Shown: piece after piece, positions 6,088-12,689 of the stretch
Layout: the number at the start of each line of letters is the position of its first letter
Numbering within the stretch: position 1 is the stretch's first letter
Assembly (NCBI GenBank): GCA_026396425.1
Contig: JAPLWU010000066.1
Location: forward strand, 1 to 14,978
Length of the DNA: 14,978 nt
Reading direction: 5' to 3'
Origin: Microcaldota archaeon
Lineage (GTDB): Archaea > Micrarchaeota > Micrarchaeia > Burarchaeales > JAKAKT01
Translations under genes and position numbers: made by a program
The notes under the pieces: model-generated
The model's input: only the letters and a program-made list of their open reading frames with translations
The model's database searches: none
Told to the model about the DNA's origin: nothing

Positions 6088-6951
6088 ATGTTGGAAACGC
6101 TAGACCTGAATCAATTATACGGCATTCTCTCGTCGCAATTCATATACGTCTTTCTTTTTCTTATCTTACTCCCTGGTTATTTATTAGCTAAAATTGGCTT
6201 TTCCAAAATTTTTGAACCAGCAATCCTATTCTTGTTGGGTCAAAAAAAACAAGAAGGAAAAGAAGGAAAACAAGAAGGCTACGAAATCGAGAGAAAATCC
6301 TTGGACCTTTTAGTCTATATCCTTCTCGGCGTTTTAGTCCTTTCAGTTTCCCACCAACTCTTTTATAACGCAATTCTTGGGAATGAAATTATCAAAAAAT
6401 TCCTACCGTGTTATTCAAATGAGTGCATCCTGTTAGGAGTTACTACCGTCGTATATGGTCTTATTATCCTTCTAGGATTAGTGAAATACCTGTTTCCTGG
6501 AGATTGGATTAAAGAAAAGAAAGAATCTCCGTCCACTAAGTGGATATTTCCCATTATTTACTGTTTTTTTCTATTCTTATTGGTCGAATATGTTTTCTTG
6601 TCTTACATTAACTTTGGCTTGTTGGCGCCAAATTTTATGGTAGAACATAACTCCACCGTATTGAACCACTCCGTATATCAAGGTAAGCTAATCATAACAA
6701 ACCTCGAAGACCATCCAATCGTCATTACTGCGATTGATACCGAAAATCGTTTAAAACAAGGTGCGGGTCTTAATTGTGGATTAGACTCCCGCCTTATCAA
6801 TCCGAGTCCCTCGTTTATTGTTGAAGCTTATTCGCCATTGGCCATTGACTTTAGTTATACTCCGTGTGATGGCGAAGTTATAGACGCCTTTATAGTTTAC
6901 TCAGGATATCTGCCTCGAAAAGAAATTTTTTCGATACATGAGTTCCAATAG
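6088..6951 (+). CDS. Four-helix membrane protein of unknown function (AT-rich, likely acquired)
   Basis: I do not recognise this 287-residue protein. Four hydrophobic segments are visible at about residues 17-37, 72-95, 112-136 and 152-174. A charged Lys/Glu/Gln-rich loop (51-70) follows TM1, and a soluble C-terminal domain of about 105 residues follows TM4. That domain looks beta-rich (GKLIITNLEDHPIVITAID) and contains two cysteines (LNCGLD, YTPCDG). With four helices, both termini lie on the same side of the membrane. Base and codon use differ sharply from the neighbours: A/T-ending codons, many TTA, ATT and AAA, against the GC-rich codons elsewhere. The start is supported by GGAGGGG 7 nt upstream. 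It sits alone next to a toxin-antitoxin pair, consistent with recent transfer. Confidence 0.8.
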   Translation: MLETLDLNQLYGILSSQFIYVFLFLILLPGYLLAKIGFSKIFEPAILFLLGQKKQEGKEGKQEGYEIERKSLDLLVYILLGVLVLSVSHQLFYNAILGNEIIKKFLPCYSNECILLGVTTVVYGLIILLGLVKYLFPGDWIKEKKESPSTKWIFPIIYCFFLFLLVEYVFLSYINFGLLAPNFMVEHNSTVLNHSVYQGKLIITNLEDHPIVITAIDTENRLKQGAGLNCGLDSRLINPSPSFIVEAYSPLAIDFSYTPCDGEVIDAFIVYSGYLPRKEIFSIHEFQ

Positions 6952-7011
6952 GCCTTAGACATTTTTTCCAATAGCGTTTTCCGTCGAAACCGCAGGGCGC
7001 GTTCTGCAACC

Positions 7012-7076
7012 TATAAAAAACTTTTGTTCCACAATAACTCTGCGCTTTTGACAAGAGCCATTTTTACACGGGGGTG
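7012..7076 (+). promoter_or_regulatory. Promoter and RBS of the OB-fold gene
   Basis: TATAAAAAA at 7012-7020 predicts a start near 7040. GGGGGTG at 7070-7076 is the Shine-Dalgarno, 5 nt before ATG 7082. The T-run at 6962-6967 may terminate the upstream membrane gene. Confidence 0.55.
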
Positions 7077-7081
7077 TACGC

Positions 7082-7372
7082 ATGAAAATATCAGACTTGA
7101 AGCCCGGAACTGGCAATGCTAACATCGAGGGGGAGATAACCGCAGTGGACGAGCCCCGCGATGTTGTCACCAAGTTCGGAAAAAAGACGCGCGTTGCGAA
7201 CGCGAAGATAAAGGACGCCAGCGGAGATATAACGCTCACTCTTTGGGGCGACGACATAGACAAGGTCTCGATAGGCGACACGGTCCAGATAGAGAACGGC
7301 TGGGTCTCCGAGTTCAAGAGCGAGAAGCAGATATCGGCCGGCAAGTACGGAAAGATAACTGTTGCGAAATAG
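7082..7372 (+). CDS. Single OB-fold nucleic-acid-binding protein (RPA/SOSS-B-like)
   Basis: This 96-residue protein is essentially one OB-fold of the RPA / hSSB1 type. It runs from MKISDLKPGTGNANIEGEI (strand 1), through VVTKFGKKTRVANAKIKDASGDITLTLWGDDIDKV and GDTVQIENGWV, to the basic tail SAGKYGKITVAK. The KTRVANA...D.G.I.L.LWG pattern is typical of archaeal short single-stranded DNA- or RNA-binding OB proteins. It probably binds single-stranded nucleic acid during repair, replication or RNA metabolism; the exact substrate cannot be read from the sequence. It lacks the tandem OB-folds and zinc finger of full RPA. The next gene starts 37 nt after its stop and has its own TATA box. Confidence 0.85.
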   Translation: MKISDLKPGTGNANIEGEITAVDEPRDVVTKFGKKTRVANAKIKDASGDITLTLWGDDIDKVSIGDTVQIENGWVSEFKSEKQISAGKYGKITVAK

Positions 7373-7379
7373 GGCGCTC

Positions 7380-7388
7380 TTTTTATTT
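7380..7388 (+). promoter_or_regulatory. TATA-like box of dcd
   Basis: TTTTTATTT is centred 26 nt before ATG 7410, which supports a leaderless transcript and this start over an in-frame upstream codon at 7362. As a T-run it could also terminate the OB-fold gene. Confidence 0.5.
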
Positions 7389-7409
7389 CTTTCCTGCCAA
7401 TCCACCTTC

Positions 7410-7922
7410 ATGATACTCTCGAACGAGGATATCAGGAAACTAATTTCGAAGGGAAGGATTAGGATAGAGCCGCTCTCGCCGGAGCAGATGGGCCCTGCCT
7501 CGGTTGATTTGACTCTTGCGGGCAGGTTCTGGAAGTTCAGGAAACCGGGCTCGAAAAAAATCGACCTTTCGAAAGTGGCCTATTCCGACGTCACGGAGGA
7601 AATCAGGGCCGACTCCATGGAACTTGCTCCTGGAGAATTATGCCTCGGAATCACCGAGGAAAAAATAACTCTTCCGCCCGATATAATGGGAAGGCTTGAG
7701 GGGAGGAGCAGGTACGCCCGAATGGGCCTCGCAGTTCACGTCACGAGTTCGCTCGTCCAGCCCGGCTCGGACAACCACCAAGTCCTTGAAATAGTCAATC
7801 TTTCGCCTTTCAGGCTCGTTATCCATAAAGGAATGCGGATTTCGCAAGTCGTATTCGAGAAACTCGAGTCGCCCACGAGCGCCCCATACGCAAAATTCGG
7901 GAAAATCGCGCGGGAGCAGTGA
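7410..7922 (+). CDS. dcd: dCTP deaminase family protein (trimeric dUTPase superfamily)
   Basis: This 170-residue protein fits archaeal dCTP deaminase, which makes dUTP from dCTP for thymidylate synthesis; some archaeal members also hydrolyse dUTP to dUMP. MILSNEDIRKLISKGRI is the typical N-terminus, followed by MGPASVDLTL (about 27-36), LEGRSRYARMGLAVHVTSSLVQPG (about 96-119), the catalytic-glutamate strand VLEIVN (E127) and GMRISQVVFE (about 141-150). The loop PGSDNHQVLEI replaces the bacterial PGFxGxxxLEL, a variation in the nucleotide-pocket loop, so deaminase versus dUTPase activity cannot be settled by eye. I chose ATG 7410 from the family N-terminus and the TATA spacing. The gene stands alone. 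Confidence 0.88.
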   Translation: MILSNEDIRKLISKGRIRIEPLSPEQMGPASVDLTLAGRFWKFRKPGSKKIDLSKVAYSDVTEEIRADSMELAPGELCLGITEEKITLPPDIMGRLEGRSRYARMGLAVHVTSSLVQPGSDNHQVLEIVNLSPFRLVIHKGMRISQVVFEKLESPTSAPYAKFGKIAREQ

Positions 7923-8029
7923 GGGGCAGTCGTATATAATCTCGCTAATCTCGCGCGCCCGCGGTCAGTGACGGATTTTCGGCGGCACCGGGTCGCCTTG
8001 GAAGCATCATTTATGAAACCGTTTTCCCC

Positions 8030-8037
8030 TATTTAAG
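8030..8037 (+). promoter_or_regulatory. TATA box of UPF0282 gene
   Basis: TATTTAAG is centred about 26 nt before ATG 8060, indicating a leaderless transcript. The spacer upstream (7923-8029) holds another TATA-like TATATAAT at 7933-7940 but no gene that I can identify. Confidence 0.55.
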
Positions 8038-8059
8038 CTTTTTGCATGAAACCCCTATC

Positions 8060-8923
8060 ATGAAGGTCGTGCCTCTCGCTTCCGACTCGATGGGAACGCG
8101 CTCAATGGCCACCTACGTGGAGACGAAAGACGTAAAGCTCGTCATAGACCCCTCGGTTTCGCTTGCGCCAATGCGCTTCGGGCTTGGGCCCCACCCCAGG
8201 GAAATCGCGAAGATGGCGCAGGCATGGAAATCGATAGTTTCGCACGCAAAAAAATCCTCGGTATTAATCGTCACGCATTACCACCTCGACCACTACAACC
8301 CCGAGCACCACGAGCTCTTCGGGGGGAAGGCCGTTTTCCTGAAGGACCCGGAGGGGAATACCAACCCGAGCCAGGCGGGCCGCGCATCGGAGTTCATCCC
8401 GAAAATAAAGGGGATTGCAAAATCAATCGAGTATTCCGACGGCAAAAGATTCCGGTTCGGCAATACGGAAATAGCCTTTTCCAGGCCCGTTTTCCACGGG
8501 ACAAACGACAAGCTGGGCTACGTGACGGAAGTGCTCGTCGACGACGGAAAAACGAGGTTCATACACACGAGCGACGTGGAGGGCCCGCCCGTCAGGGAGC
8601 AGCTCGACTTCATCCTCGAGCACAGGCCGCAGCTCGTTTTCCTCGACGGCCCCCTCTCCTACGTCCTCTACCACTTCGGCAACCGCGCGCTCGAATCGTC
8701 TTTTGAGAACATGAAGCGCATGATATGCGATGCCGGGGTCAGGACACTCGTGGTCGACCACCACTTCCTGCGCGACCCGCAGTACCTCGAGCGCCTCGAA
8801 CTCGTCACCGAGATTGCGACAGAACACGGAGCGAAAGTCATGACCGCGGCGGAATTCGCCGGAAAGAAAATCGAGATGCTCGAGGCCCATAGAAGGGAGC
8901 TTTATCAAAAGCAGGAAAAGTAG
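8060..8923 (+). CDS. UPF0282 metallo-beta-lactamase-fold hydrolase
   Basis: This 287-residue protein belongs to the archaeal UPF0282 family within the metallo-beta-lactamase fold. The metal motif H73-Y-H75-L-D77-H78 follows a hydrophobic strand (SVLIVTHYHLDHY). Further likely ligands are in PVFHGTN, HTSDVEGPP and VVDHHFLRDP near residues 150-240. The start of the protein (MKVVPLASDSMGTRSMATYVE) is characteristic of the family. The substrate is unknown. ATG 8060 was chosen over a TTG at 8042 because a TATTTAAG box lies exactly 26 nt upstream and the longer version adds only six residues. The gene converges on the VTT gene with 4 nt between the stops. Confidence 0.88.
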   Translation: MKVVPLASDSMGTRSMATYVETKDVKLVIDPSVSLAPMRFGLGPHPREIAKMAQAWKSIVSHAKKSSVLIVTHYHLDHYNPEHHELFGGKAVFLKDPEGNTNPSQAGRASEFIPKIKGIAKSIEYSDGKRFRFGNTEIAFSRPVFHGTNDKLGYVTEVLVDDGKTRFIHTSDVEGPPVREQLDFILEHRPQLVFLDGPLSYVLYHFGNRALESSFENMKRMICDAGVRTLVVDHHFLRDPQYLERLELVTEIATEHGAKVMTAAEFAGKKIEMLEAHRRELYQKQEK

Positions 8924-8927
8924 GCGG

Positions 8928-9464
8928 CTAAAGGCCCATCAGTTTTGCAAGATTCCCGCCCGCGAGCGCGAGCGCAGTTGCTTTTACTATGTTTCCGAGA
9001 ACTGCCGCAATCAGGAACTTCCACCACCTGTATTTTGTCGCGCCAGCGACAAGGCCCGCGACATCGAAGAGAGGGTTGGGAATCGCGGCAAGCACGAAGA
9101 TGGCCGCGAATCCATGCCTCTCCACCCACTTCACGACCTCGCCATACTTCTCCTTTCTCGCCTTCTCCAATCTCGCGCTCGCCCCGTAGCCGGCCATGTA
9201 GCCCGTGAGCTCCCCGAGTCCGGCCCCAAGTCCCGCGCAAATCCCGAGCAGGAACGGATTGTAGACTGAGCCGAGGATGAAAACGCTCACGAGGCCCGGC
9301 ATCGGCAAAATAACCGTTGCATTGTTGACGAGCATTACGAGGAAGGCGCCGGCATAACCCAACTCGTAGAAGTGGCTCTGGATGTATGGGAGGGGATTGG
9401 CGGCTATAAGAATTACGCTTATGAGTACTGCGAGCGCGAGTGCGTATCCGGGCTTGAACTCCAC
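8928..9464 (-). CDS. VTT/DedA-like integral membrane protein
   Basis: This is a small VTT-domain (SNARE-associated / DedA-like) membrane protein of about 178 residues. The first helix lies near residues 7-23, with further hydrophobic segments around LGYAGAFLVMLVNN, GLVSVFILGSVYNPFLLGICAGLGAGLGELTGY and the C-terminal half. The family signature G-E-x-x-G-Y (GLGELTGYMAGYGA) and FVLAAIPNPLFDVAGLVAG are present, the latter being the re-entrant-loop motif typical of the family. DedA-like proteins act in membrane lipid scrambling or transport and in membrane homeostasis; the substrate is unknown here. GTG 9464 is preferred because TTAAAAAT (9486-9493) is centred about 26 nt upstream; TTG at 9473 is the alternative. 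Confidence 0.87.
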   Translation of the reverse strand: MEFKPGYALALAVLISVILIAANPLPYIQSHFYELGYAGAFLVMLVNNATVILPMPGLVSVFILGSVYNPFLLGICAGLGAGLGELTGYMAGYGASARLEKARKEKYGEVVKWVERHGFAAIFVLAAIPNPLFDVAGLVAGATKYRWWKFLIAAVLGNIVKATALALAGGNLAKLMGL

Positions 9465-9485
9465 GGATTCCAAATGAACGCGAAC

Positions 9486-9493
9486 ATTTTTAA
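9486..9493 (-). promoter_or_regulatory. TATA box of the VTT gene
   Basis: On the minus strand, TTAAAAAT is centred about 26 nt before GTG 9464, so the transcript would be leaderless. It is divergent from the por promoter. Confidence 0.5.
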
Positions 9494-9527
9494 CCAGCAG
9501 TCCCTGCCACCCGAAATCTTGAAAACA

Positions 9528-9537
9528 TTTTTATAAG
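9528..9537 (+). promoter_or_regulatory. TATA box of the por operon
   Basis: TTTTTATAAG predicts transcription start near 9559, giving a leader of about 40 nt. GTGAT at 9591-9595 would be the ribosome-binding site for ATG 9600. Confidence 0.6.
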
Positions 9538-9599
9538 TTACAGTTCAACTAACTATTCCTGCCTGTTTCGAAGTTATTCGAAATTTCGATGTGATGATT

Positions 9600-10142
9600 A
9601 TGGAAGAAGCAAGATTTCACGGAAGGGGCGGCCAGGGTGCGGTCACCGCAGCTGAAATTCTCGCCGTAGCCGCCGGCCTTCAGGACAAGCACTCGCAAGC
9701 ATTTCCATTTTTCGGGGTGGAGAGGCGCGGCGCGCCGGTCATGAGCTTCTGCAGAATCGATTCCAAGCCCGTGCGGATACACCAGCAGGTCTACGAGCCC
9801 GGCTACATCATAATACTTGATGCAAGTCTCATAAACGCCAACATAACGAAGGGGCTAAAACAGGGCGGAAAAGCCATCGTGAATACCAAGAAAACGAAAG
9901 AGGAGCTCGCCAGCCAGCTCGGCCTCGCCCCGGCCAACGTTTTCGTGGTCGATGCGACAGGCATAGCGCTCAAGAACCTCGGCAGGCCGATTGTAAACAC
10001 TGCAATGCTCGGCGCATTCTCCAAAGTGACCGGAATCGTCGAGCTTGATTCGGTAAAGAAGGCCGTGCAGCAAAGATTCCCGGCAAAGCTCGCCGAGACG
10101 AACGTGAAGGCGGTCGAGGACTGCTTCAACCAGGTGAAATGA
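9600..10142 (+). CDS. porG: Pyruvate:ferredoxin oxidoreductase, gamma subunit
   Basis: This is the gamma subunit of the four-subunit archaeal 2-oxoacid:ferredoxin oxidoreductase, which converts pyruvate and CoA to acetyl-CoA, CO2 and reduced ferredoxin. The N-terminal signature RFHGRGGQGAVTAAEILA is diagnostic, followed by FPFFGVERRGAPVMSFCRI and a Rossmann-like region (IIILDASLI; VDATGIAL; RPIVNTAMLGAFSKVTG). It has 180 residues from ATG 9600, the normal size. That start is chosen over GTG 9591 or ATG 9594 because the known family begins a few residues before RFHGRGGQG, and GTGAT precedes it. The stop overlaps the delta start (ATGA at 10139-10142), showing translational coupling. It is the first gene of the operon. 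Confidence 0.95.
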   Translation: MEEARFHGRGGQGAVTAAEILAVAAGLQDKHSQAFPFFGVERRGAPVMSFCRIDSKPVRIHQQVYEPGYIIILDASLINANITKGLKQGGKAIVNTKKTKEELASQLGLAPANVFVVDATGIALKNLGRPIVNTAMLGAFSKVTGIVELDSVKKAVQQRFPAKLAETNVKAVEDCFNQVK

Positions 10143-10387
10143 TGAAAGCCGCAATCTCAAAGCCCGGAACAGCAAAGAACAACAAGACAGGCGACTGGAG
10201 GACTTTCCGCCCCAACGTGGACAACCAGAAATGCATAAAGTGCGGTACGTGCCAGCGCTTCTGCCCCGAGGGCGTGATGGGCAAGATTGGCGAATACCCG
10301 GAAGTCGATTTCGATTACTGCAAGGGCTGCGGCATATGCGCCAACGAATGCCCGAAGAAGGCAATAACGATGAGCGAGGATAAATAG
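10139..10387 (+). CDS. porD: Pyruvate:ferredoxin oxidoreductase, delta (ferredoxin-like) subunit
   Basis: This is an 82-residue 2x[4Fe-4S] ferredoxin-like subunit that carries electrons from the TPP site to external ferredoxin. The two cluster motifs are CIKCGTCQRFCP (Cys 32, 35, 38, 42) and CKGCGICANECP (Cys 61, 64, 67, 71). The upstream segment TGDWRTFRPNVD is typical of PorD. The start may be ATG 10139 or the next codon, ATG 10142, which sits better behind GGTGA (10133-10137). The final codons KKAITMSEDK resemble the repeat units that fill the spacer behind it. Confidence 0.95.
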   Translation: MMKAAISKPGTAKNNKTGDWRTFRPNVDNQKCIKCGTCQRFCPEGVMGKIGEYPEVDFDYCKGCGICANECPKKAITMSEDK

Positions 10388-10620
10388 TCAACCGGAAGTG
10401 CGAGCGAGGAGAAATAGCATTTGGCGATTATCAGCGAGAAGAAGCAACGATGACTGAGGAAGTTTAGCGAGAAGAAGAAGCAACCATCAGCGAGGACGTT
10501 TAGCGAGAAGAGGAAGCAATGATGACCGAGGAAGTGGTCAATAAGAAATGCGAGCGAGGATAAGAAGGAACTGCGAGGAGAAGCAGGAAATGCGAAGTAG
10601 TCAAGTAGGAAGTGATTTGA
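10388..10620 (+). repeat. Purine-rich degenerate repeat spacer between porD and porA
   Basis: This 233-nt stretch contains no gene that I can support. It is made of degenerate GA-rich repeats. Three adjacent units at 10434-10466, 10467-10502 and 10503-10540 (33, 36 and 38 nt) all start GCGAGAAG and share AAGCAA...GAGGA. In one common frame they read REEATMTEEV-stop, REEEATISEDV-stop and REEEAMMTEEVV, close to the PorD C-terminus KKAITMSEDK-stop. A 12-nt word TGCGAGCGAGGA also recurs at 10399-10410 and 10549-10560. The end supplies the porA ribosome-binding site (GGAAGTGAT, about 10608-10616). Confidence 0.75.
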
Positions 10621-11757
10621 ATGACTGAAACAATCGAAGGTTCGGCCGCGGTCGCCCACGTGGTGAGGAACTGCGAGCCCGACGTAGTCGCATGCTACCC
10701 AATTACGCCCTCAACCCACATCGCGGAGGATTTGGCCAAGATGTACGCCAACGGCGAGATAAAGAAATACATCACGGTAGAGTCCGAGTTCTCCGCAATC
10801 TCGGCCATCATGGGCGCATCGGCAGCCGGCGGCCGCAGCTTCAGCACAACAAGCTCGCAGGGTCTCGCGCTCATGCACGAGGCAATATTCGCCGCGGCAG
10901 GGCTTCGCCTCTCGCCGGTCATGTGCGTCGCGAACCGCGCGCTCAGCGCCCCGCTAAACATCTGGAACGACCACGAGGACACGATTGCCGAGAGGGATTC
11001 GGGCTGGCTCCAGATTTACTGCGAGACGAACCAGGAGACGGTGGATGCGATTCCGCAGGCCTTCAAGGTCGCCGAAAGCGCTTACATTCCGGCAATGGTC
11101 TGCATGGACGGCTTCTACCTCACGCACGCGGTCGAGCAGATAGACGTCCCGAAAACCGAAATGATTCGCTCTTACCTCCCGAAATTCAAGCCTTTCGCGA
11201 GGCTCGACCCGGAGAACCCGGTTTCAATTGGCGCCTACGCCTTCCCTGCCGACTACCAGAATTTCAGGGAGGATTTGCACAGGGACCTCATTGCCTCGAA
11301 GGCGAAAGTCAGGAAGGCGCACGATGAGATGGCCAAGCTCACCGGCAGAAGTTATGGCGATGGCCTGCTCGAGCAGTACAGGATGGAGGATGCGGACTAC
11401 ATATTCATGGGACTGGGCTCGGTAATGGGGACCGCCAAGGAGGCGGTCGACAGGATGCGCGCAAAGGGAGAGAAAGTCGGTGCGCTCCGAGTCAGGTGCT
11501 TCAGGCCGTTCCCGGGCGAGGAGCTCGCGAAAGCGCTCGCCGGAAAGAAATCGGTTGCGGTTTTCGAGAAGGACTACTCGCTGGGCGCAAGCGCGCCCAT
11601 GTACGCCGAATTGGTGGAGGCGCTCTACCAGAAGCCCGAGGCGCCCGTGCTTTCGAGTTTCGTGGGCGGGCTCGGCGGAAAGGACATGACGGTCGAAAAC
11701 GTGGAATCTCTGCTTGCGAAGATAAAGGATGCGAAGAGGCATTCGGAGTGGGTTTGA
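10621..11757 (+). CDS. porA: Pyruvate:ferredoxin oxidoreductase, alpha subunit
   Basis: This 378-residue protein is the alpha subunit, normal in length. It begins with the pyrimidine-binding domain of the TPP enzyme: CYPITPSTHIAEDLA near residue 25, VESEFSAISAIMGASAAGGRSFSTTSSQGL around 53-82, and the typical LSAPLNIWNDHEDTIAERDSGWLQIYCE around 108-135. The C-terminal transketolase-like domain follows (DADYIFMGLGSVMGTAKEAVD; GALRVRCFRPFPGEELA; VAVFEKDYSLGA). LSAPLNIWNDHED and DSGW point to pyruvate rather than 2-oxoglutarate as substrate, although this is a family-level inference. It is separated from porD by the repeat spacer but joined to porB: its TGA is directly followed by the porB ATG. 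Confidence 0.95.
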   Translation: MTETIEGSAAVAHVVRNCEPDVVACYPITPSTHIAEDLAKMYANGEIKKYITVESEFSAISAIMGASAAGGRSFSTTSSQGLALMHEAIFAAAGLRLSPVMCVANRALSAPLNIWNDHEDTIAERDSGWLQIYCETNQETVDAIPQAFKVAESAYIPAMVCMDGFYLTHAVEQIDVPKTEMIRSYLPKFKPFARLDPENPVSIGAYAFPADYQNFREDLHRDLIASKAKVRKAHDEMAKLTGRSYGDGLLEQYRMEDADYIFMGLGSVMGTAKEAVDRMRAKGEKVGALRVRCFRPFPGEELAKALAGKKSVAVFEKDYSLGASAPMYAELVEALYQKPEAPVLSSFVGGLGGKDMTVENVESLLAKIKDAKRHSEWV

Positions 11758-12621
11758 ATGACTGACCTATTTACGCCTGGACACAGGGCCTGCGCGGGCT
11801 GCGGGGCGGCAATCGCCTTCAGGCAGATTGTCAACGCGCTCGGAAAAGATATCGTGATAGTCAATGCGACTGGATGCGGCGAGATAATCTCGACCCCGTT
11901 TCCCGAAAGCGCGTGGGAAGTGCCGTACATTCACACCCTTTTCGAGAACGTGCCCGCGGTCGCTTCAGGCGTTGTGGCCGCGCTCAGGGCGCAGGGCAAC
12001 GACCACACCACCGTGGTCTGCATTGCCGGCGACGGCTCGACCTACGATATCGGATTTGGCGCGCTCTCGGGCATGCTCGAACGGAATGACGACGTGCTCT
12101 ACATCTGCTATGATAATGAGGCTTACATGAACACCGGCGTGCAGCGAAGCTCCTCAACTCCGTTGCACGCACTGACTACCACTTCGGAAGTCGGGAAGGC
12201 GCTTCACGGAAAGGAGCAGTTCAAGAAGCCGCTCCTCGACATCGTGGCCGCGCACAGGGTTCCATATGCGGCGAGCACGTGCATCGCCTACCCCTTCGAC
12301 GTTGACAAGAAGCTCAAAAAGGCCAAGGCCATAAGGGGGGCGCGCTTCGTTTCCATATTCGCTTCGTGCGTGACGGGCTGGGGAGTCGATACGCAGCTCG
12401 GGGTTTCGATTGCCAGGCTGGCGGTTGAAACGGGCATGTGGCCCATGCAGGAATACGAGAACGGCGAGATGAAAATAACGATGAAGCCCGCGCGGAAGCC
12501 CGTGTTGGAATACTTCAAGCTGCAGAGGCGCTTCAAGCACCTCACGCCGGAGGAGGTTGCCGAAATCCAGAAAACGGTGGACGGCTTCTGGGCGAAGCAC
12601 GAGGCGGGCGAAAAGAAATAG
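11758..12621 (+). CDS. porB: Pyruvate:ferredoxin oxidoreductase, beta subunit
   Basis: This 287-residue subunit binds thiamine pyrophosphate and one [4Fe-4S] cluster. The cluster ligands are C12 and C15 (HRACAGCGAAIA), C40 (ATGCGEI) and C204 (FASCVTGWG). The TPP/Mg motif runs from G91-D92-G93 (GDGSTYDIGFGALSGMLERN) to N120 (YDNEAYMNTGVQRSS). All key residues are present, so the enzyme should be active. It starts with no gap after porA, with the G-rich RBS GGAGTGGG in the end of that gene. It is the last gene of the operon; the next TATA box (12624-12631) follows at once. The complex supplies acetyl-CoA and reduced ferredoxin in anaerobic metabolism. Confidence 0.95.
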   Translation: MTDLFTPGHRACAGCGAAIAFRQIVNALGKDIVIVNATGCGEIISTPFPESAWEVPYIHTLFENVPAVASGVVAALRAQGNDHTTVVCIAGDGSTYDIGFGALSGMLERNDDVLYICYDNEAYMNTGVQRSSSTPLHALTTTSEVGKALHGKEQFKKPLLDIVAAHRVPYAASTCIAYPFDVDKKLKKAKAIRGARFVSIFASCVTGWGVDTQLGVSIARLAVETGMWPMQEYENGEMKITMKPARKPVLEYFKLQRRFKHLTPEEVAEIQKTVDGFWAKHEAGEKK

Positions 12622-12623
12622 CC

Positions 12624-12631
12624 TTTATAAT
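12624..12631 (+). promoter_or_regulatory. TATA box of the L15e-RNase P operon
   Basis: TTTATAAT predicts a start near 12653 and a leader of about 37 nt. Within it, TTGAACGAGT is repeated at 12655-12664 and 12673-12682 (18-nt period). Confidence 0.6.
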
Positions 12632-12689
12632 ATTTTGCGCGCTAATTAGACGAGTTGAACGAGTCGGGATTCTTGAACGAGTTGATTTC

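Noticed and set aside
8224..8706. Long plus-strand frame inside the UPF0282 gene
   Set aside because: It is Arg/Pro-rich and has no family motif; the HxHxDH protein in the other frame explains the region.
9591..9652. GTGATGA and CTGA near the porG start as a possible second C/D sRNA
   Set aside because: The spacing does not fit, no D'/C' pair is present, and the motifs lie in porG coding sequence.
10440..10530. ATGA/CTGA words in the por spacer as C/D boxes
   Set aside because: The boxes are adjacent rather than 12 nt apart and arise from the GA-rich repeat unit.
10434..10540. Repeat units as a CRISPR array
   Set aside because: The units abut with no unique spacers, vary in length and sequence, and resemble the porD 3' end.
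12438..12689. Upstream extension of the L15e frame into porB
   Set aside because: The extension is unlike L15e, and the family start MGAYDYI with a TATA box at 12624 fits ATG 12690.
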